Positions 23,301 to 35,351 of a stretch of DNA of 64,000 nt are shown piece by piece. This DNA is from Paguma larvata. Its lineage: Eukaryota > Chordata > Mammalia > Carnivora > Viverridae. The position numbers and the translations under genes were made by a program. The stretch lies in NCBI GenBank assembly GCA_030068075.1, contig CM057826.1:97019804-97083803 (forward strand), in the 5' to 3' direction. The notes beneath the pieces are model-generated. The model did not search any database and was not told the origin of the DNA. It saw nothing but the letters and a program-made list of their open reading frames with translations. The stretch's first letter is position 1. Every line of letters starts with the position of its first letter.

Positions 23301-23339
23301 GGAACAAAGAGAATCTGGGCTCGGACGAGCGCCGGTCCG

Positions 23340-23357
23340 ATTGGCCGGGGGGCGGGG
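23340..23357. promoter_or_regulatory. Inverted CCAAT box and Sp1-type GC box
   Basis: ATTGG at 23340-23344 is followed four bases later by GGGGCGGGG (23349-23357). This spacing is typical of NF-Y/Sp1 promoters. About 25 bp further on lies the X-box. Confidence 0.65.
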
Positions 23358-23382
23358 CCCGCCGCGGGAACATTCGGCGGCG

Positions 23383-23396
23383 GTCGCCTAGGCAAC
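23383..23396. promoter_or_regulatory. RFX X-box palindrome
   Basis: GTCGCCTAGGCAAC fits the X-box consensus GTNRCC-N(0-3)-RGYAAC on both half-sites. RFX factors bind such sites in promoters of many ciliary genes and some general ones. Its place inside a CpG island next to CCAAT and GC boxes makes it credible. Confidence 0.7.
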
Positions 23397-23522
23397 GGCG
23401 GCGCGGCTGGGAAAACCGCGGCCTGGGCCTGCTCAGCCTGCGGACCTGCGCCCGGCGGCGCGCGCCAACCGTGGCTCAGGCCGCGCCGCAGCCGGCCTGC
23501 TCTGCGCCCTAAGGCCTCGACC

Positions 23523-23530
23523 AAAATGGC
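23523..23530 (+). promoter_or_regulatory. YY1-like site at the island edge
   Basis: AAAATGGC matches the core of YY1 sites that often lie just downstream of start sites. Confidence 0.4.
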
Positions 23531-23540
23531 CCTGCAAGTG

Positions 23541-25555
23541 TGGATGCTTAGGGGCTGTCCAGGGCCTCCTAGCATGACGACCTTACCCCAGAAGAACTTT
23601 CATACTCCCGGATAATCTCCAAAGTGACAGCCCTGCCCCGGGAGCCCGTTTAACACGGAACGTGCCGCATATCCCCCAATAATACAGTTCCAACGTTGCT
23701 GGTAAAAAACAGAAACGACTTCAGTCGATAGATATGGGCAGAGGGCTGCCTGCTAATGTTGCATGATCGACTTTTGACGTATACTGTATCTAGCATGTCA
23801 ACTGCTTTGTATGCAAAATTAAAGGATTTATAAAATTTTTACATGTCCAGGTGTGTATTAAAATAAAACCAGTTTCTTCCTTTGAGAAATAAGAAGCCCT
23901 CCTGTTTGTAAGCAGCCATCATGAAAAATTAAAATGTCTTCTATTTTCTAAACAGAACATAATCCCCAAAATGGGAGACAGAGATGTTTTTATACTCAAT
24001 TATAATAATGATAATAAACTGATAAATAACAGTTCCCTTCCCCACATTATTCTTATATATAAATGTGCTATATATGAATATTTTAAATTTGCATAGCCAG
24101 ATGATCATTATAACCCCTGGTGATGATAGCGCTGATAATATCCTTCCTCATAAGATCAACGTGTGTAAAATGTCGGCAGTTTTTACTATTCTATTTGTAA
24201 GTGCTGTATATATTATGTTCTGAAAATGTGTAGCAGTTGTTGCCTTCCAGGCATATTCAAGGTAAAATAAAAGTACCAATACTGGAAAGATTTTTTTAAT
24301 TTACATTGATAAAGCTTCTTTGGTAACAAACTTTCTAAAAATTTCCTTTTGCAACAAGTCATTCTACAAAACAATTTATTTCATTTAAATTTTGAGTATA
24401 GAAGGATTATTTTTATCATTAGGAAATGGAACATAGCAAGAAAAAATAATTTACGGAACTAAAACACTCAGGATTCCAACATTTTCTAACGTTAATTTGA
24501 TAGCAGTTAAATACAGGGGCATACGCCAAAAAGAGGCCTCCAGATGGAAATAGATTACTAAGAAAAAAACTTTATGTAAACCTTCTGAAATGTAGTTTAG
24601 TGACTGCAGGAAAATTTACCTGGAATACATATATTTATGCAAATAACAAAAAGAGCTTATTTCTGCATTTGAAAAGTCACATCATGGGACTTTTTTGGGA
24701 CATCAAGGAAGCCTTGATCATTGCAAATCAGGGATGTGTAGTATCTGCAATTTACCTTGCTAAAGAAAAACAACAGGAATACTTTTTAAATGGAAAGGTT
24801 CAGCAAATAATGACAGACATAAAGAACTACTGACAAAACAATTAGGAATTCACCTGAATAACCTTGGAAGTAACTGAAATTAATTTTAAAAAGTGAAGTA
24901 TTATTTAGTATATGTGAAGAGGACTTATGGCCTAAAATCTTTTGGAAGAAAAAATATTGATCATCAAATGTTGTGAAATTGAGACTAAGAAAATTAAATA
25001 TCCATATTTTAAAGAAATTTAAATTAAAGTGAATTAAAATTTAGTATGAATAGCTCTGTATTGAATGAAGAGATGCTTACACATACAACCTTTTTGTCTC
25101 TACCTTCTAGGTTAGATTAAAAATACACGTTTTAAACAGTAAATCTTCTTACCATTAACGAAGGCTTATAACATGGCTTATTTTATTTTATTTTTCCTGT
25201 TTTTCGTTAACCCTTTTTCCCTGGTGCACATGACATAGCAGCTACCCAGGAGTGTTTTCTCTTTAGACCCGAATACAAAGAAGCAAAGCTCTTGTAGTAA
25301 AACTTTGTCTGTATTTTTAAGGACATACACGTAAATTAAAAAGAGTAAATGACTTAGATTTTAATCCCCAAACCTACTATAGATACCTTATATTTAAAAT
25401 GTCTTTTTTTAGGTGAAAAAATTGATAAAGATAAAAAATCAGAGAATGGTAGAAATTACAAAATAGCATTGAGAAACCTACCTAGAAGCTTTCCCCTTGG
25501 AAGGGAAAGCTGCTCACTCTGTCAGATGGAGCATTGTCCAACAGGCATGAAACTG
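23541..25555. other. Single-copy AT-rich DNA downstream of the CpG island
   Basis: No named repeat. A 77-codon frame at 24600-24833 has no recognisable domain and AT-rich codons; I do not call it a gene. If the promoter fires rightward this would be exon 1 plus intron. Confidence 0.5.
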
Positions 25556-25745
25556 GAAGGCACAGGACTTGTATCCAGATACTGGCTTCACCACTCACCA
25601 ATGCTTCCCGGTCAGCCGTTCTGAGCTTCACTTTCCTTGTCTTAAACAGGATTAAATAAGATAAAGTATATTAAGAGCTCATTACCAGAGTGCCTGGCAG
25701 GTAGTTAGAGGGCAATAAAAGACAGTGTTACTTTATGTTAATACT
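25556..25745 (+). repeat. MIR
   Basis: TGGCTTCACCACTCACC, TGAGCTTCACTTTCCTTGTC, GGATTAAATAAGATAAAG and GAGTGCCTGGCAG occur in MIR order. Confidence 0.85.
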
Positions 25746-27113
25746 TACGAAAGAACAGATGTTTGAGAAGGAGCAATTGTGATTGCATAAAAATTACAAG
25801 TTTGAGAATCCAAAAAATTGTTAAATATCTTTAATAGTCAATTGTTGGTGAGCATATAGAAACACAGTAAAAGAAGTGAAATAATCTTTTAGATACAGGC
25901 AATCTTAAAAAATAGAATGCTTCTGAGAAATGTTCCCATATTATACTTCTGGAAAGGTATGGGAATTCTCATTATATTCTTTAATACTAGACAGTTTAAG
26001 GAATTGCCTTCATTGAAACATCTTCAAATTGGCATCAAGGAAAAAAAATGTTTAAGTGATTATTTAGAAGAATGGAATTCAAATTTCAAAAGAGAACAGT
26101 TCTAGTCGACAGTTAGAAATGTGTAAATCTATAGGCATTTTTCCTTTGAAGCAAACCCACTATATAGTTTGAATGTACAAAAAAGATAGAGAGTTATTAG
26201 ACAGTTAAAAGGATTAACTTCAAAGTTCCTTTAACTATTAATATCCCCTAGTGATTAAAATATGATTCTATTTATGAAAAGGTCTACTTAAACTTCTATT
26301 TCTGGGAAGATGGAGTAGACCTACTTTTCCCCTATTCCTCCCAGTAGGCACAACTAAAAACCCTAAACATTACATGTAAGACAAACATAAGACTCTGAAA
26401 GATGGAGAGAAGGCAGACCAGCTGGTGCCCTCAAGACCCAAGGAACAACATGCTGATTAGTTCCCTGGGTTTTGCTTTTTCCTCATACATCCCAGACTGG
26501 AAGCTGAAGGAGCTGGTAACCTGGAAATACCAACGGTTCAGACAAAAAAATTAAAGAATCCCCCACAAAATACTGCCCTCTCTAGCTGAAGAATCAGGAA
26601 AGAGGCAGTATGACAGACAAAAAACATTTAGACAATAACTGCTAAAACTATGGAAAAGCGGAAGGTACAGAAAAAAATCATGAACTCCTCTTCCCCTCGT
26701 TCCCCAGCTCAAGTCAGCAGAGGCCTCATGGAAAGCCTGGACTTCCACCCTCACCAGACTATATAGTAAGGTGCCTCAACCCTACCTCCCATCTTCTGGT
26801 GTCAGAGAAGCTAAGTAGACAGTCAGGACTTTCATCCCCACTGACCAGTAATGTGAGAGAGAGCAGAGACTTTCTCCTTGGGTGTCAGTAGAGCCCAAAA
26901 GAGAAACTTAGACTACTCTCCATCCTGGCAGTAATGAGGTGTTGCCTACTGCTCACCCCTACTTCCTCTTCCAGTGGTTTGTCAGAAAAAAGCCAGCCAA
27001 AACAGAATATTTAAGTAAGATCCAAAGTCTTACAACGTGATACCCCAAATGTTTAGGTTTCAGTTGAAAATTGCTCATCATATCAAGAACTAGAAAGATC
27101 TTAAAATGTATTA

Positions 27114-27334
27114 AAAAGACAACTAATTGGGGTGCCTAGGTGGTTCAGTCGGTTAAGCATCTGACTCTTGATTTTGGCTCAGGTTGTGATCTCAAGGTTT
27201 GTGAAATCAAGCCCAGGGTCTGTCTCCACGCTGACACCACAGAGTGTTTGGGATCCTCTCTCTCCTTCTCCCTCATGCGCTCTCTCTCTCTCTCTCTCAA
27301 AATAAATAAACTTAAGAAACAAAAGACAACTAAT
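27114..27334 (+). mobile_element. Felid SINE with a 14-bp duplication, in the outer L1M
   Basis: AAAAGACAACTAAT occurs at 27114-27127 and 27321-27334. The body is 27129-27320. Confidence 0.93.
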
Positions 27335-28093
27335 GGATGACAAAAGTAAGATGACAGAGATGTTAGAATTATCTGACAAAGATTTTAAAGCAGATGTAAA
27401 ATACTTTTAAGCAACTATAAAAACACTTGAAACACAGGGAAAAAAAGTCTCAGCAAAGAAATGGAAGACATAAAGAAGGACCAAATGAAATTTTAGAACT
27501 AAAACATATAATAATCAAAATAAAAAACTAAGTGGATGAGTTCAACACTCTCTCAGTAGAGGATACAGAGGAAGGAATCAGCGAAATTATAGAGAAAACA
27601 ATAGAAATTACTACTTTTAACAACAGAGAGAAAATAAAATGAAAAAAATAAATGAATGGAATCTCTTGGAATTAACAAAAGGTTTAAAATTCATGTCCTC
27701 AGAGTCCTAGAAGGAGAAAAGAAAGAGGGTGACACTAAAAAATTCTCAAAGAAATAATAACTGAAAACTTCAGAAATTTGACAAAGGGCATAAACCTACA
27801 GATTCAAGAAGGTGAGGAAAATTTCAACAAAGGTGTCAAAACAATTAAATCGGAAAAGACAGTTTTCAACAAATAGAGCTGGGACAACTGAGTATCCAAA
27901 TGCAGAAGAATAAATCTGGATCTCTACCTCATTCCATATACAAAATTAACTCAAAATGCAAGTACTAAAACTAGAAAATTCTTAGAAGGAAACATGGAAG
28001 TAAATCTTTATAACCTTCACTTAGGAAAGGACTTGTTAGATATGACACCAAGAGCAAACACAACAAAAGATAAATTGGACATCATCAAAATTT

Positions 28094-28160
28094 AAAGAAA
28101 TAAAGAATCAAGAAAGAAAGAATTAAGAAAGAAAGAATCAAAAAAGAAAGTAAAGAGACT
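28094..28160 (+). repeat. Imperfect GAAA-rich microsatellite
   Basis: Degenerate repeats of AAGAAAGAA mixed with AATCAAGAAAG inside the inner L1M. Confidence 0.75.
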
Positions 28161-28253
28161 CTCCATGGACTAAGAAAAAATATTTTCAAAGAATTTATCA
28201 GATAAGAGACCTGTATCTAGAATAAAGAATTCTTACATCTCAATAATAACAAA

Positions 28254-28393
28254 ACTGAGGGAAGAGGGGCTCTGGGAGGGGGGAGAGTGGGTGATGGGCA
28301 CAGAGGAGGGCATTTGTTGGGATGAACACTGGGTGTTGTATGGAAACCAATTTGACAATAAATTATTTAAAATAATAATAACAATAATAATAA
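28254..28393 (+). mobile_element. Very short young L1 3' end
   Basis: Only about 110 bp of 3' UTR: GGGAGGGGGGAGAGTGGG, then GGGATGAACACTGGGTGTTG and CCAATTTGACAATAAATTAT, followed by a tail turned into AAT repeats. AATAATAACAA is found on both sides, so it inserted into the inner L1M. Confidence 0.9.
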
Positions 28394-28989
28394 AGATGAA
28401 TAACCAAATTAAAAAATGGGCAAAGAATCTGTATTCCTCCAAGAAGCTGTACAAAACGCTGATAAGCATAAGAAAAGATGTTCAACGTAATTAGCTTTTA
28501 GGGAAATGCAAATCAAAATAATGAGATACCACTTCATGTCCACTAAGAGAGCTATAATAAGAAGGACAGATAATAACAAGTATTGGCAAAAATGGGGAGA
28601 AATTAGAACTCTCATATTTTGGCGGTGGGGATGTAAATACTGCAGATGCTTCAGAAAACAGTTTGGCATTTCTTCAAACAGTTAAACACAGTGTTACCCT
28701 GTGACCCAGCAATTCCACTCCTAATGAAAATGAAAGCATGTGTCCACACAAAACTTGTGCACAAATGTTCACAGCAGCATTATTTGTGGGAGCTAAAAAG
28801 TGGAAATAACTCAAATGTCCATTAACTGATGAATGAATAAACAAAATATAGTATATCATATATCCACATAATGGAATATTAATTGGTATTAAAAGGAATA
28901 AAGTACTAATACATGCTATTTTAAAAACATTATGTCAAGTGAAAAAATCCAGTTACAAAAGACCACATATGGTGGGATTATATTTATAT

Positions 28990-29150
28990 TACACCACTAT
29001 ATATCTCTCTATATTTCTTCAGATATATATATATAATATACAGAGATATATATTATGTAAAAATATATGGATATATATTTTTCATATGTAAAATATATAT
29101 CTCCATAGATATATCTATACAGATGTACATATATCTCCATCTATCTCCAG
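28990..29150. repeat. AT-rich simple repeat
   Basis: Stacked ATATAT and AGATATAT units inside the L1M 3' UTR. Confidence 0.85.
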
Positions 29151-29171
29151 AATAGGCAAAGGTAGAGACAG

Positions 29172-29411
29172 AAAGTAGATTCAGGGGCACCTGGGAGGCT
29201 CAGTCGGTTAAGTGGCCTACTTCAGCTCAGGTCATGATCTCACGGTCTGTGAGTTCGAGCCCCGCGTCAGGCTCTGTGCTGATGGCTCAGAGCCTGGAGC
29301 CTGCTTCAGATTCTGCGTCTGCCTCTCTCTCTCTCTGCCCTTTTTCTACTCACGCTCTGTCTCTCAAAAATAAATAAACGTTAAAAAAAAATTAAAAAAA
29401 AAAAGTAGATT
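29172..29411 (+). mobile_element. Felid SINE with a 10-bp duplication, in the inner L1M
   Basis: AAAGTAGATT at 29172-29181 and 29402-29411. The body (29184-29401) is close to consensus, suggesting a fairly recent insertion. Confidence 0.93.
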
Positions 29412-30276
29412 TGTAGTTTCCAAGGATTAGAGGAGAGGAAATAGAGAGTGACTACCAATAGACATAGGGTTTCTTTTGGAGGTGATGAAAACAGTTTAAA
29501 ATTAGATAGTGGAGGTTGTACAATCCTGTGAATATACTATAAACCACCTCATGGTACATTTTAAAAGAGCAAATTTTATAGTACATGAATTATATCTCAA
29601 TATAACTCTTATTTGAAAAATAAACAAATGAAACTGAAATCGGATTAACCCAAAGAAATCCATGCCAAGACACTGTTCAACTTCTGAAAACTAAAAACAA
29701 AGGAAAAAAACCTTGAAAACAGGGAGCAAGAAATGACACTTTATCTATAAGAGAAAAGCAATATGAATGACAATGATTTCACATCAGAAATCATGGAGTC
29801 CAAAGGGAACTAACACTATGTTTTACAAGGATTGAAAGGAAGGAACTATCAACCCAGCATACTGTACTTGGCAAAAATCTCCTTAGGAATGAAAGGCAAA
29901 TCCTAACATTTTCAAATGAAGGAAAATGAAAAGATTTTTGTCACTAGCAGACTTTTCATAAAAGGAAGTTACCTAAACAGAAAGGAAATTATAAAAGAAA
30001 GAATATAGGAACATTGGGAAGGAAGAAAGAATAAGCAAAAATATGGGTAAATATAATGGGCTTCTCTTCTCCACTTGAGTCTTCTAAATTATGTTTGATG
30101 GTTGAAACGAAAATTATAACATTATCCAATGTGACTCTAAATGTATGAAGAAAAATATTTAAGACAATTATAGTATTTAAATGGAGAAGGTAAATAGACA
30201 TAAAGGGGGATAAGGGTTCTACACTTCACTTTAACTGGTAAAATGACACTACCAGTATGCTGGGATAAGTCATACA

Positions 30277-30345
30277 TTCATAATATATATTATATATACA
30301 ACATATATATTATATATATAACACATACAGTATATATAACTATAA
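30277..30345. repeat. AT dinucleotide-rich repeat
   Basis: ATATATTATATATACAACAT-type runs, then ACTATAACTATAACTA. Confidence 0.85.
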
Positions 30346-31855
30346 CTATAACTAATACCTAGAGCAACAACTCAAAAAGTTATGTAGAGATATACTAAAA
30401 AACATTACAGATAAATCGATATGGAATTCAATAAAATATGCAAGTAACCCATAGAAAGTCAGGAAAAACAAAAATAAAAAAAACAACAAAAAATAAAAAG
30501 TACAATGACAGACTTAAAGCCTTTACATATCAATAATTGCATTAAATATAAATGGTCTAAAACATCATTGTATTTTGACTGGCAAAGTGGATCAAAAAAC
30601 ATGACTCAAGTGTATGTTGTCTACGAGAAACTTGCTTCAAATATAATGATAAAAGTAGGCTGAAAGTAAATGGAAATAACAAAGATAAGAGCAGAAATCA
30701 CTGAAATTGAAAACAAAAGAGAAAAATCAATGAAACAAAAAACTTCTTGGGAAAAAAATCAATAAAATTGTTAAACCTCTAGCAAGACTTCTAAAAAGAA
30801 AGAAGATACAAATATCAAACCCAGGAATGAAAAAAAGGATATCACTAAAGATCTGCAGATGTCAAAAGAATGATGAGGGAATGTTTTAAACAGCTTTGCA
30901 CACATAAATTTGAGAACTTATATGAAATACACCAATTCCTTAAAAAGTACAAATTACCATAACTCACCCAACATGAAACAGATAATTTGAGTAGCCCTAT
31001 AACTATTAAGGAAATTGAATTAATAATTTAAAAACTCTGCAAAAAGAAATCTCCAGGCCCACATGGTTTCACCGGAGAATACTACCAATCATTAAGGAAA
31101 TTAATACAAATTATACACAGCCTCTTCCAGAAAAACTAAAGATATGGGAACACATGCCAATTCATTTTATGTAACTAATGTTACCAAACTAGACAGAGAG
31201 TATAAGAAAGAAAACTATAAACCAGTATCTCTTACAGATGCACAGACTCAACATAGGCTCGAAATTTCTTAAGAAAATATTGGCAAATAAAATTCAGCAA
31301 TATATGAAAAGAATTGTACACTATAACCTGGTGTGGTTTATTTCAGGGATGCAAGGCTGATTCAATATTCAAAAACTAGTCAATATTATTAGCCATCAGA
31401 CAAATGCAAATTAAACCACAAGAGATGAGATTTCAGTATCTACCTGTCTGAATGGCTGGCGAAAAAAGAAAAAAAAAGCAACAACACTAAAGTCTGGTGA
31501 AGATTCAAAGAAACTGAAACACTCACACATTGCTGTTGGGAATATAAAACAGTACAGCCACCCTGGAAAATAGTATGGCATTTTCTTCAAAAACTAAACA
31601 TGCAGTTACCATATATTCCAGCATTTGCATTCTTGAGCATTTACCCCAGAGAAACGAAAACTAATTTTCACACAAAACCTCTATGTTGAGAGCAGTTTTA
31701 CTTGTAATGACCCCAAATTAGAAACAACCCATTTGTTCTTCAATGGATGAATGATTACCATAGAATACTACTCAGCAGTAAAAAGAAACGAACTATTGAT
31801 ACACACAACAACGTGGAAGAATTTCCACAGAACGGTGAGTGAGAAAAGCCAACCT

Positions 31856-32339
31856 GAGGTTTCCTCTATCAAAGGCTACTCCCCTCTGCTTGATCTTCCA
31901 GTCTTCTCTCTCCTTTATCTTCAACCTCTCCCTCTCCATTGGATCCAAAATGTTTCCAAATTTCAACTGGATATGATTTTAATATTTTAAGAGTTGTGGA
32001 GTCCTACATTAAGAAAGAATGCAAGATTCTATCAAATTCAAAAGTCTTTCTAGGGTTGGAGAGAGATTGCATCTGCATACCTTATGTCCAAGAAACACAA
32101 CATTCTATCAAGTGGTTCACCAGAATAGAAGATGCACACTTCAGTGAACAGATCAGGGCTGCTTACTAAGTGGAGTTTGGTCACAGTGAGCAATCTGCCA
32201 AGTTATGGCCTCTCTATTATAAACTAGGAATAGAGCTCAGTATGTTCCATCTGTATTGTTGAGAAGATTCCAGTAAGTGTCCTGGCTTTTAAGTTTCTAG
32301 TCATTATGCACTCTCAAGCAAGCTAACGACAAAGCATGT
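31856..32339. other. Unassigned sequence
   Basis: Pyrimidine-rich at 31870-31945, then unrecognised. Frames at 31751-31990 and 31939-32169 overlap the L1M end and show no domain. Confidence 0.4.
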
Positions 32340-32695
32340 TAGGATTAGATTCGGCTGCAAGTGACAGAAAACTGATAACAAGATAGTAATTTATCTCTCA
32401 GGTAAATATAGGCAGTTCACAGCTGGTATGGAAGGTTCAAAATGATCAGGGATGTGGGCTCTTCCCGTCTTGCTGCTTTTCCATCGTTAATAATAAGCTG
32501 TCTCCTCAGGGTGCAGTGTAAATTCCCAGGTTTCGGCTTAGCGATTTACAACCATATCCTAGTCACTGGGAAGGAGAAAAAATAAGGACAGGTGCACCAC
32601 CCATCCTTTAAGAAATTGCACGTACCACTGTCATTTGTCATCAGCTAAAACTTTGTCACTTGTCACATGTCACATACCTAGCTTAGCAGCTAGGC
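32340..32695 (+). repeat. Ancient interspersed repeat, family not named
   Basis: GATTCGGCTGCAAGTGACAG, CTTGCTGCTTTTCCATC and TTGTCACATGTCACATACC recall a common mammalian repeat that begins with TTCAGCTGCAAGTAACAGAA. I cannot name it securely. Confidence 0.45.
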
Positions 32696-32739
32696 CTAAC
32701 TCCAGTGCCAAAGAAGGTACAAGTTATCTCTTACTCCAG

Positions 32740-33305
32740 CCCAAGGCTTAACTCTCAGAAATTGCATTCTGTCATTTTTCTGAAAACCTTCCCAATGGCC
32801 TCCAGTAACTCCCAGAATAAAATCCTTATGATAGTTATGAAATCCTACATGAGCTAGCCTTTGCCTACTTTCTGACCTCAGCTCCCACCTGTCCGTTACT
32901 TGCTGACCTGACTGCAGCCACAACTGTCCCTAAAACATACTGAGCTCACCTCTGCCTTTGGCTGTCTACACTTGAAGTTTTATCTGCTGGATTGCTGTCC
33001 CTCAGGACTTAACACAATTAATCTCTCTTACCTCTTCAGATGCCAGATAACCTCATAGATACTTCTTGACCAACCTATTAAACCTCTATCTTCCATGAAA
33101 TACTAGTCATTGAACTTATCATTATCTAAAATCATATTCTCTACTTGTTTGAGGCTGTCCACCTCTTTCACTAAATTGTGAACTTCGGTAGAATGGGAAC
33201 TTCTGTCTCTCTTATCAGCAATCACATCCCCAGCATTAAGAACAATGGCAGGCATAAAGTAAGTACTCAATAAATAATAACTGAGTGGATGAATGGATGA
33301 GTGGG
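32740..33305 (+). mobile_element. L2 LINE 3' end
   Basis: Shows TTCCCAATGGCCTCCAG, CCTACATGAGCTAGCC, and the L2 3' UTR with CATCCCCAGCATTAAGAACA, GTAAGTACTCAATAAATAAT and the terminal GGATGAATGGATGAG. Confidence 0.8.
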
Positions 33306-34399
33306 TGACTTGCTTGGTGTAGTACTGACAATACTGTCTCCAGCTTCGGCCCTCCATCTCATTCATGTCCTCTCAATGACCTCCCTCTGGGCTATATGTT
33401 CCAAGCTCCTTGGAGGTTTAATGTATGCTTGACCAGAATACAGGAAGGCTTGTTCTGATCTTCAGTAAAGTTGTTTATATAACTTATAGAGCGAGCTTCC
33501 CCTCCTTCTCCTCTGGCACGTGGATGATGCCACCTTAGATAGTTACATCCCTTTGCTCTATAAATGTGTGGATTAAGGTCCACGCTTTGCAGAGAATAGC
33601 TGTGTAGCAACTAGATCATTGTCCACCCAATCCCCTCCCCTACTTCATCAGTAAGTTACCTTGAGTAAAACTCAGTGTAAATGGTATGGAGTGGCTTGCT
33701 TCATTTTTCGGTCTCAAAGTTCCTTCTCAGTCTGGATGATACTTTACTGTCCCCATCTCCACCTTCTAACACTTGGTGAAACGACATATTAAGAGAATCT
33801 AACTTTTTGGCTTTTATTCCACACTCACAAAGCAACTTTCTGATTATAACTTGTAACTTTCTGATTAAAACTTCTAACTTGTGTGGTTTCCACACAAATT
33901 TGATTAATGAAGAAAGAAACATTCTAGGCAGGTTTGGACATTGACTGACATCCTGGTTCTTAATGCAGAGGTTTCCCTGCATTTGGTTAATGGGAGTTTG
34001 CTCTGGAGAGGGAGGTCTGTCTTTGGGTTTAGAGTCTTGCCAGGTGACTCCTGATTTTACTGGGCACCTTTTCTTAGAATAGCAGTCAGGACTGCCAACC
34101 TTGGACCATGGTAACCCTATCAATACCATATCAAGGGAAAGGCCCTGTGTGGGGCTCTGCCTCGGAGAACGGCTCTGCTTCCTCCATAACATTTCTAGGT
34201 TTATTTTTATCTTCAATTTGTAAACCTTTTGAGGAATACGTGGCATATATCACTAGTTTACCATTTAACACCCCCCATTTTGTTTCCTCACAATATAACT
34301 TTGATCTCCTTTTCCTTCTTTAAGAAGTAGTGAACATGGAGGTTAAAGGCAAAGCTTTAGTGCCAAGAATAGGTGGTTTCAAACCCTTTGCCATCTTGG
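33306..34399. other. Unassigned sequence with an LTR-like stretch
   Basis: 33610-33740 (TGGAGTGGCTTGCTTCATTT, then TTCGGTCTCAAAGTTCC) resembles the end of an old retroviral LTR on the plus strand; weak call. A 181-codon reverse frame spans 33701-34246 without recognisable domains. A near-duplicate of about 20 bp (CTTTCTGATTATAACTTGTA and CTTTCTGATTAAAACTTCTA) lies at 33835-33880. Confidence 0.4.
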
Positions 34400-34600
34400 C
34401 GATGTCGACTGACCTTTGGAAACCTTGGTTTCTGCATCTGTATGTTGAGAATAATAGGTAAGCACCTGCTAAGGCTGTGGAGAAGATGAAAAGAGACTGC
34501 GTGTACATTGTCCGTCACCGCGCTTTGCACAAGTAGGCACTCACTACATGCCAGTGATCACCATCACCGTCATCATCATTATTATTACTGCTTGGAATGG
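34400..34600 (+). repeat. MIR
   Basis: GACTGACCTTTGGAAACC, TGGTTTCTGCATCTGTATG and GAATAATAGGTAAGCACC follow the MIR core; the 3' end is decayed. Confidence 0.6.
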
Positions 34601-35351
34601 GTAATGATTTTTGCCGAGTGAACTGAAAATAATGCTAATCCTACTAATATTATTAACCATATGATAGAGGGATGCAAACTTTTTTTTTGTAAAAATGTCC
34701 CTGTTTTGATCAATGTTTTGAGTAATTGTGTTCTACCCTACTAAAGATAAAGCTGAGTTGGGCAGATTGCCAAGTTCCAACAAGGCAGAAAGAGTGGCAA
34801 ATAGTGGCAGAACTTAGTGCGAGTCGTACCTAAAGAGATCTCAAACCCAGCTCTTTTACGGTGGGCGTGGGAGGAATCATTTTGGGTTAGTCTTCTCTTG
34901 TCTCTTGAGGGTTATTCATCAAAATTTTAAAATGAAATTTTCTTCTACTGCATGCATTTCCCCCCCCGCCCCTCCCACCCCAATTCCTTTTGTTTATTTT
35001 TCTCTCTGCCTTTCATCTTTTCACTTCAGAGCTTTCCTCAAATGTCTGCTGAGACCTTGCTCACCATTCAGGTATGTTTAAGACTAAGGCACTGGAAAGC
35101 AAATTGGGAGCTCATGTGACGGAGAAATTGTGGATAAGTGGGCATCTTCATTGTGTGGCGGGGCTCTGAGGCAACTTTTATGTTGACAACTTTTCTGATG
35201 TCTTGACTGGGAGGAATGAGTGTGACTTCTGGAATTCCAGGCACTGGGAAGGGTTGCAGGGATGGATGGAGGAGCTTGCATTGTTCATTAAGCCTAACTC
35301 TGATTTATTTTCATTTTGGGCCTCATCCCTGCCCTCTAGAGTGAGTAGAAT
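34601..35351. other. Unassigned sequence with a poly-C run
   Basis: A C-rich run (TTTCCCCCCCCGCCCCTCCC) lies at about 34958-34982. No gene or named repeat. Confidence 0.45.

Larger units (their letters stand above)
22690..23540. promoter_or_regulatory. CpG island, likely promoter
   Basis: GC content and CpG density rise sharply compared with the AT-rich flanks, with many CGCG, CCGG and GCGGGC motifs. No transposon lies inside. It contains an inverted CCAAT box, a GC box, an RFX X-box and two YY1-like sites between 23290 and 23530. TATA boxes are absent, as usual for broadly expressed CpG-island promoters. Long open frames on both strands are a by-product of the low stop-codon frequency in GC-rich DNA. 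Possible splice donors exist on both strands: CCAAG|GTAAAC at about 22921 (+), and reverse-strand CGG|GTAGGT near 23211 and GGG|GTAAGG near 23587. Direction and target gene are therefore unresolved; a bidirectional promoter is possible. Confidence 0.85.
27823..29641 (+). mobile_element. Second L1M (inner element), ORF2 end plus 3' UTR
   Basis: It starts in ORF2 (ACAAATAGAGCTGGGACAAC), runs through ATATGACACCAAGAGCAAAC, AATTCCACTCCTAATGAAAA and ATTAACTGATGAATGAATAA, and ends in ATTATATCTCAATATAACTC. It interrupts the outer L1M cleanly in ORF1 and itself carries a young L1 tail and a SINE. Confidence 0.8.
26285..31855 (+). mobile_element. Old L1M (outer element), split by a second L1
   Basis: 26285-27822 is the 5' region and ORF1 start of an old L1, including ATGTCCTCAGAGTCCTAGAA and CCTACAGATTCAAGAAGGTG. 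The same reading resumes at about 29642 with AACCCAAAGAAATCCATGCC, so 27823-29641 was inserted. From 29700 it passes the ORF1 end and enters ORF2 near 30500 (ATTGCATTAAATATAAATGG), RT remnants (GGGATGCAAGGCTGATTCAA at about 31347) and the ORF2 end around 31500-31850. Deletions remove parts of ORF2. No frame survives. Confidence 0.8.

Noticed and set aside
22677..23575. Several overlapping frames of 121-151 codons on both strands in the CpG island
   Set aside because: They overlap one another on both strands, are Arg/Pro/Gly-rich by composition, cross the promoter motifs and lack any domain. They reflect scarce stop codons in GC-rich DNA.
24600..24833. 77-codon frame downstream of the CpG island
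   Set aside because: No domain, AT-rich codon use, no splice context; expected by chance over 64 kb.
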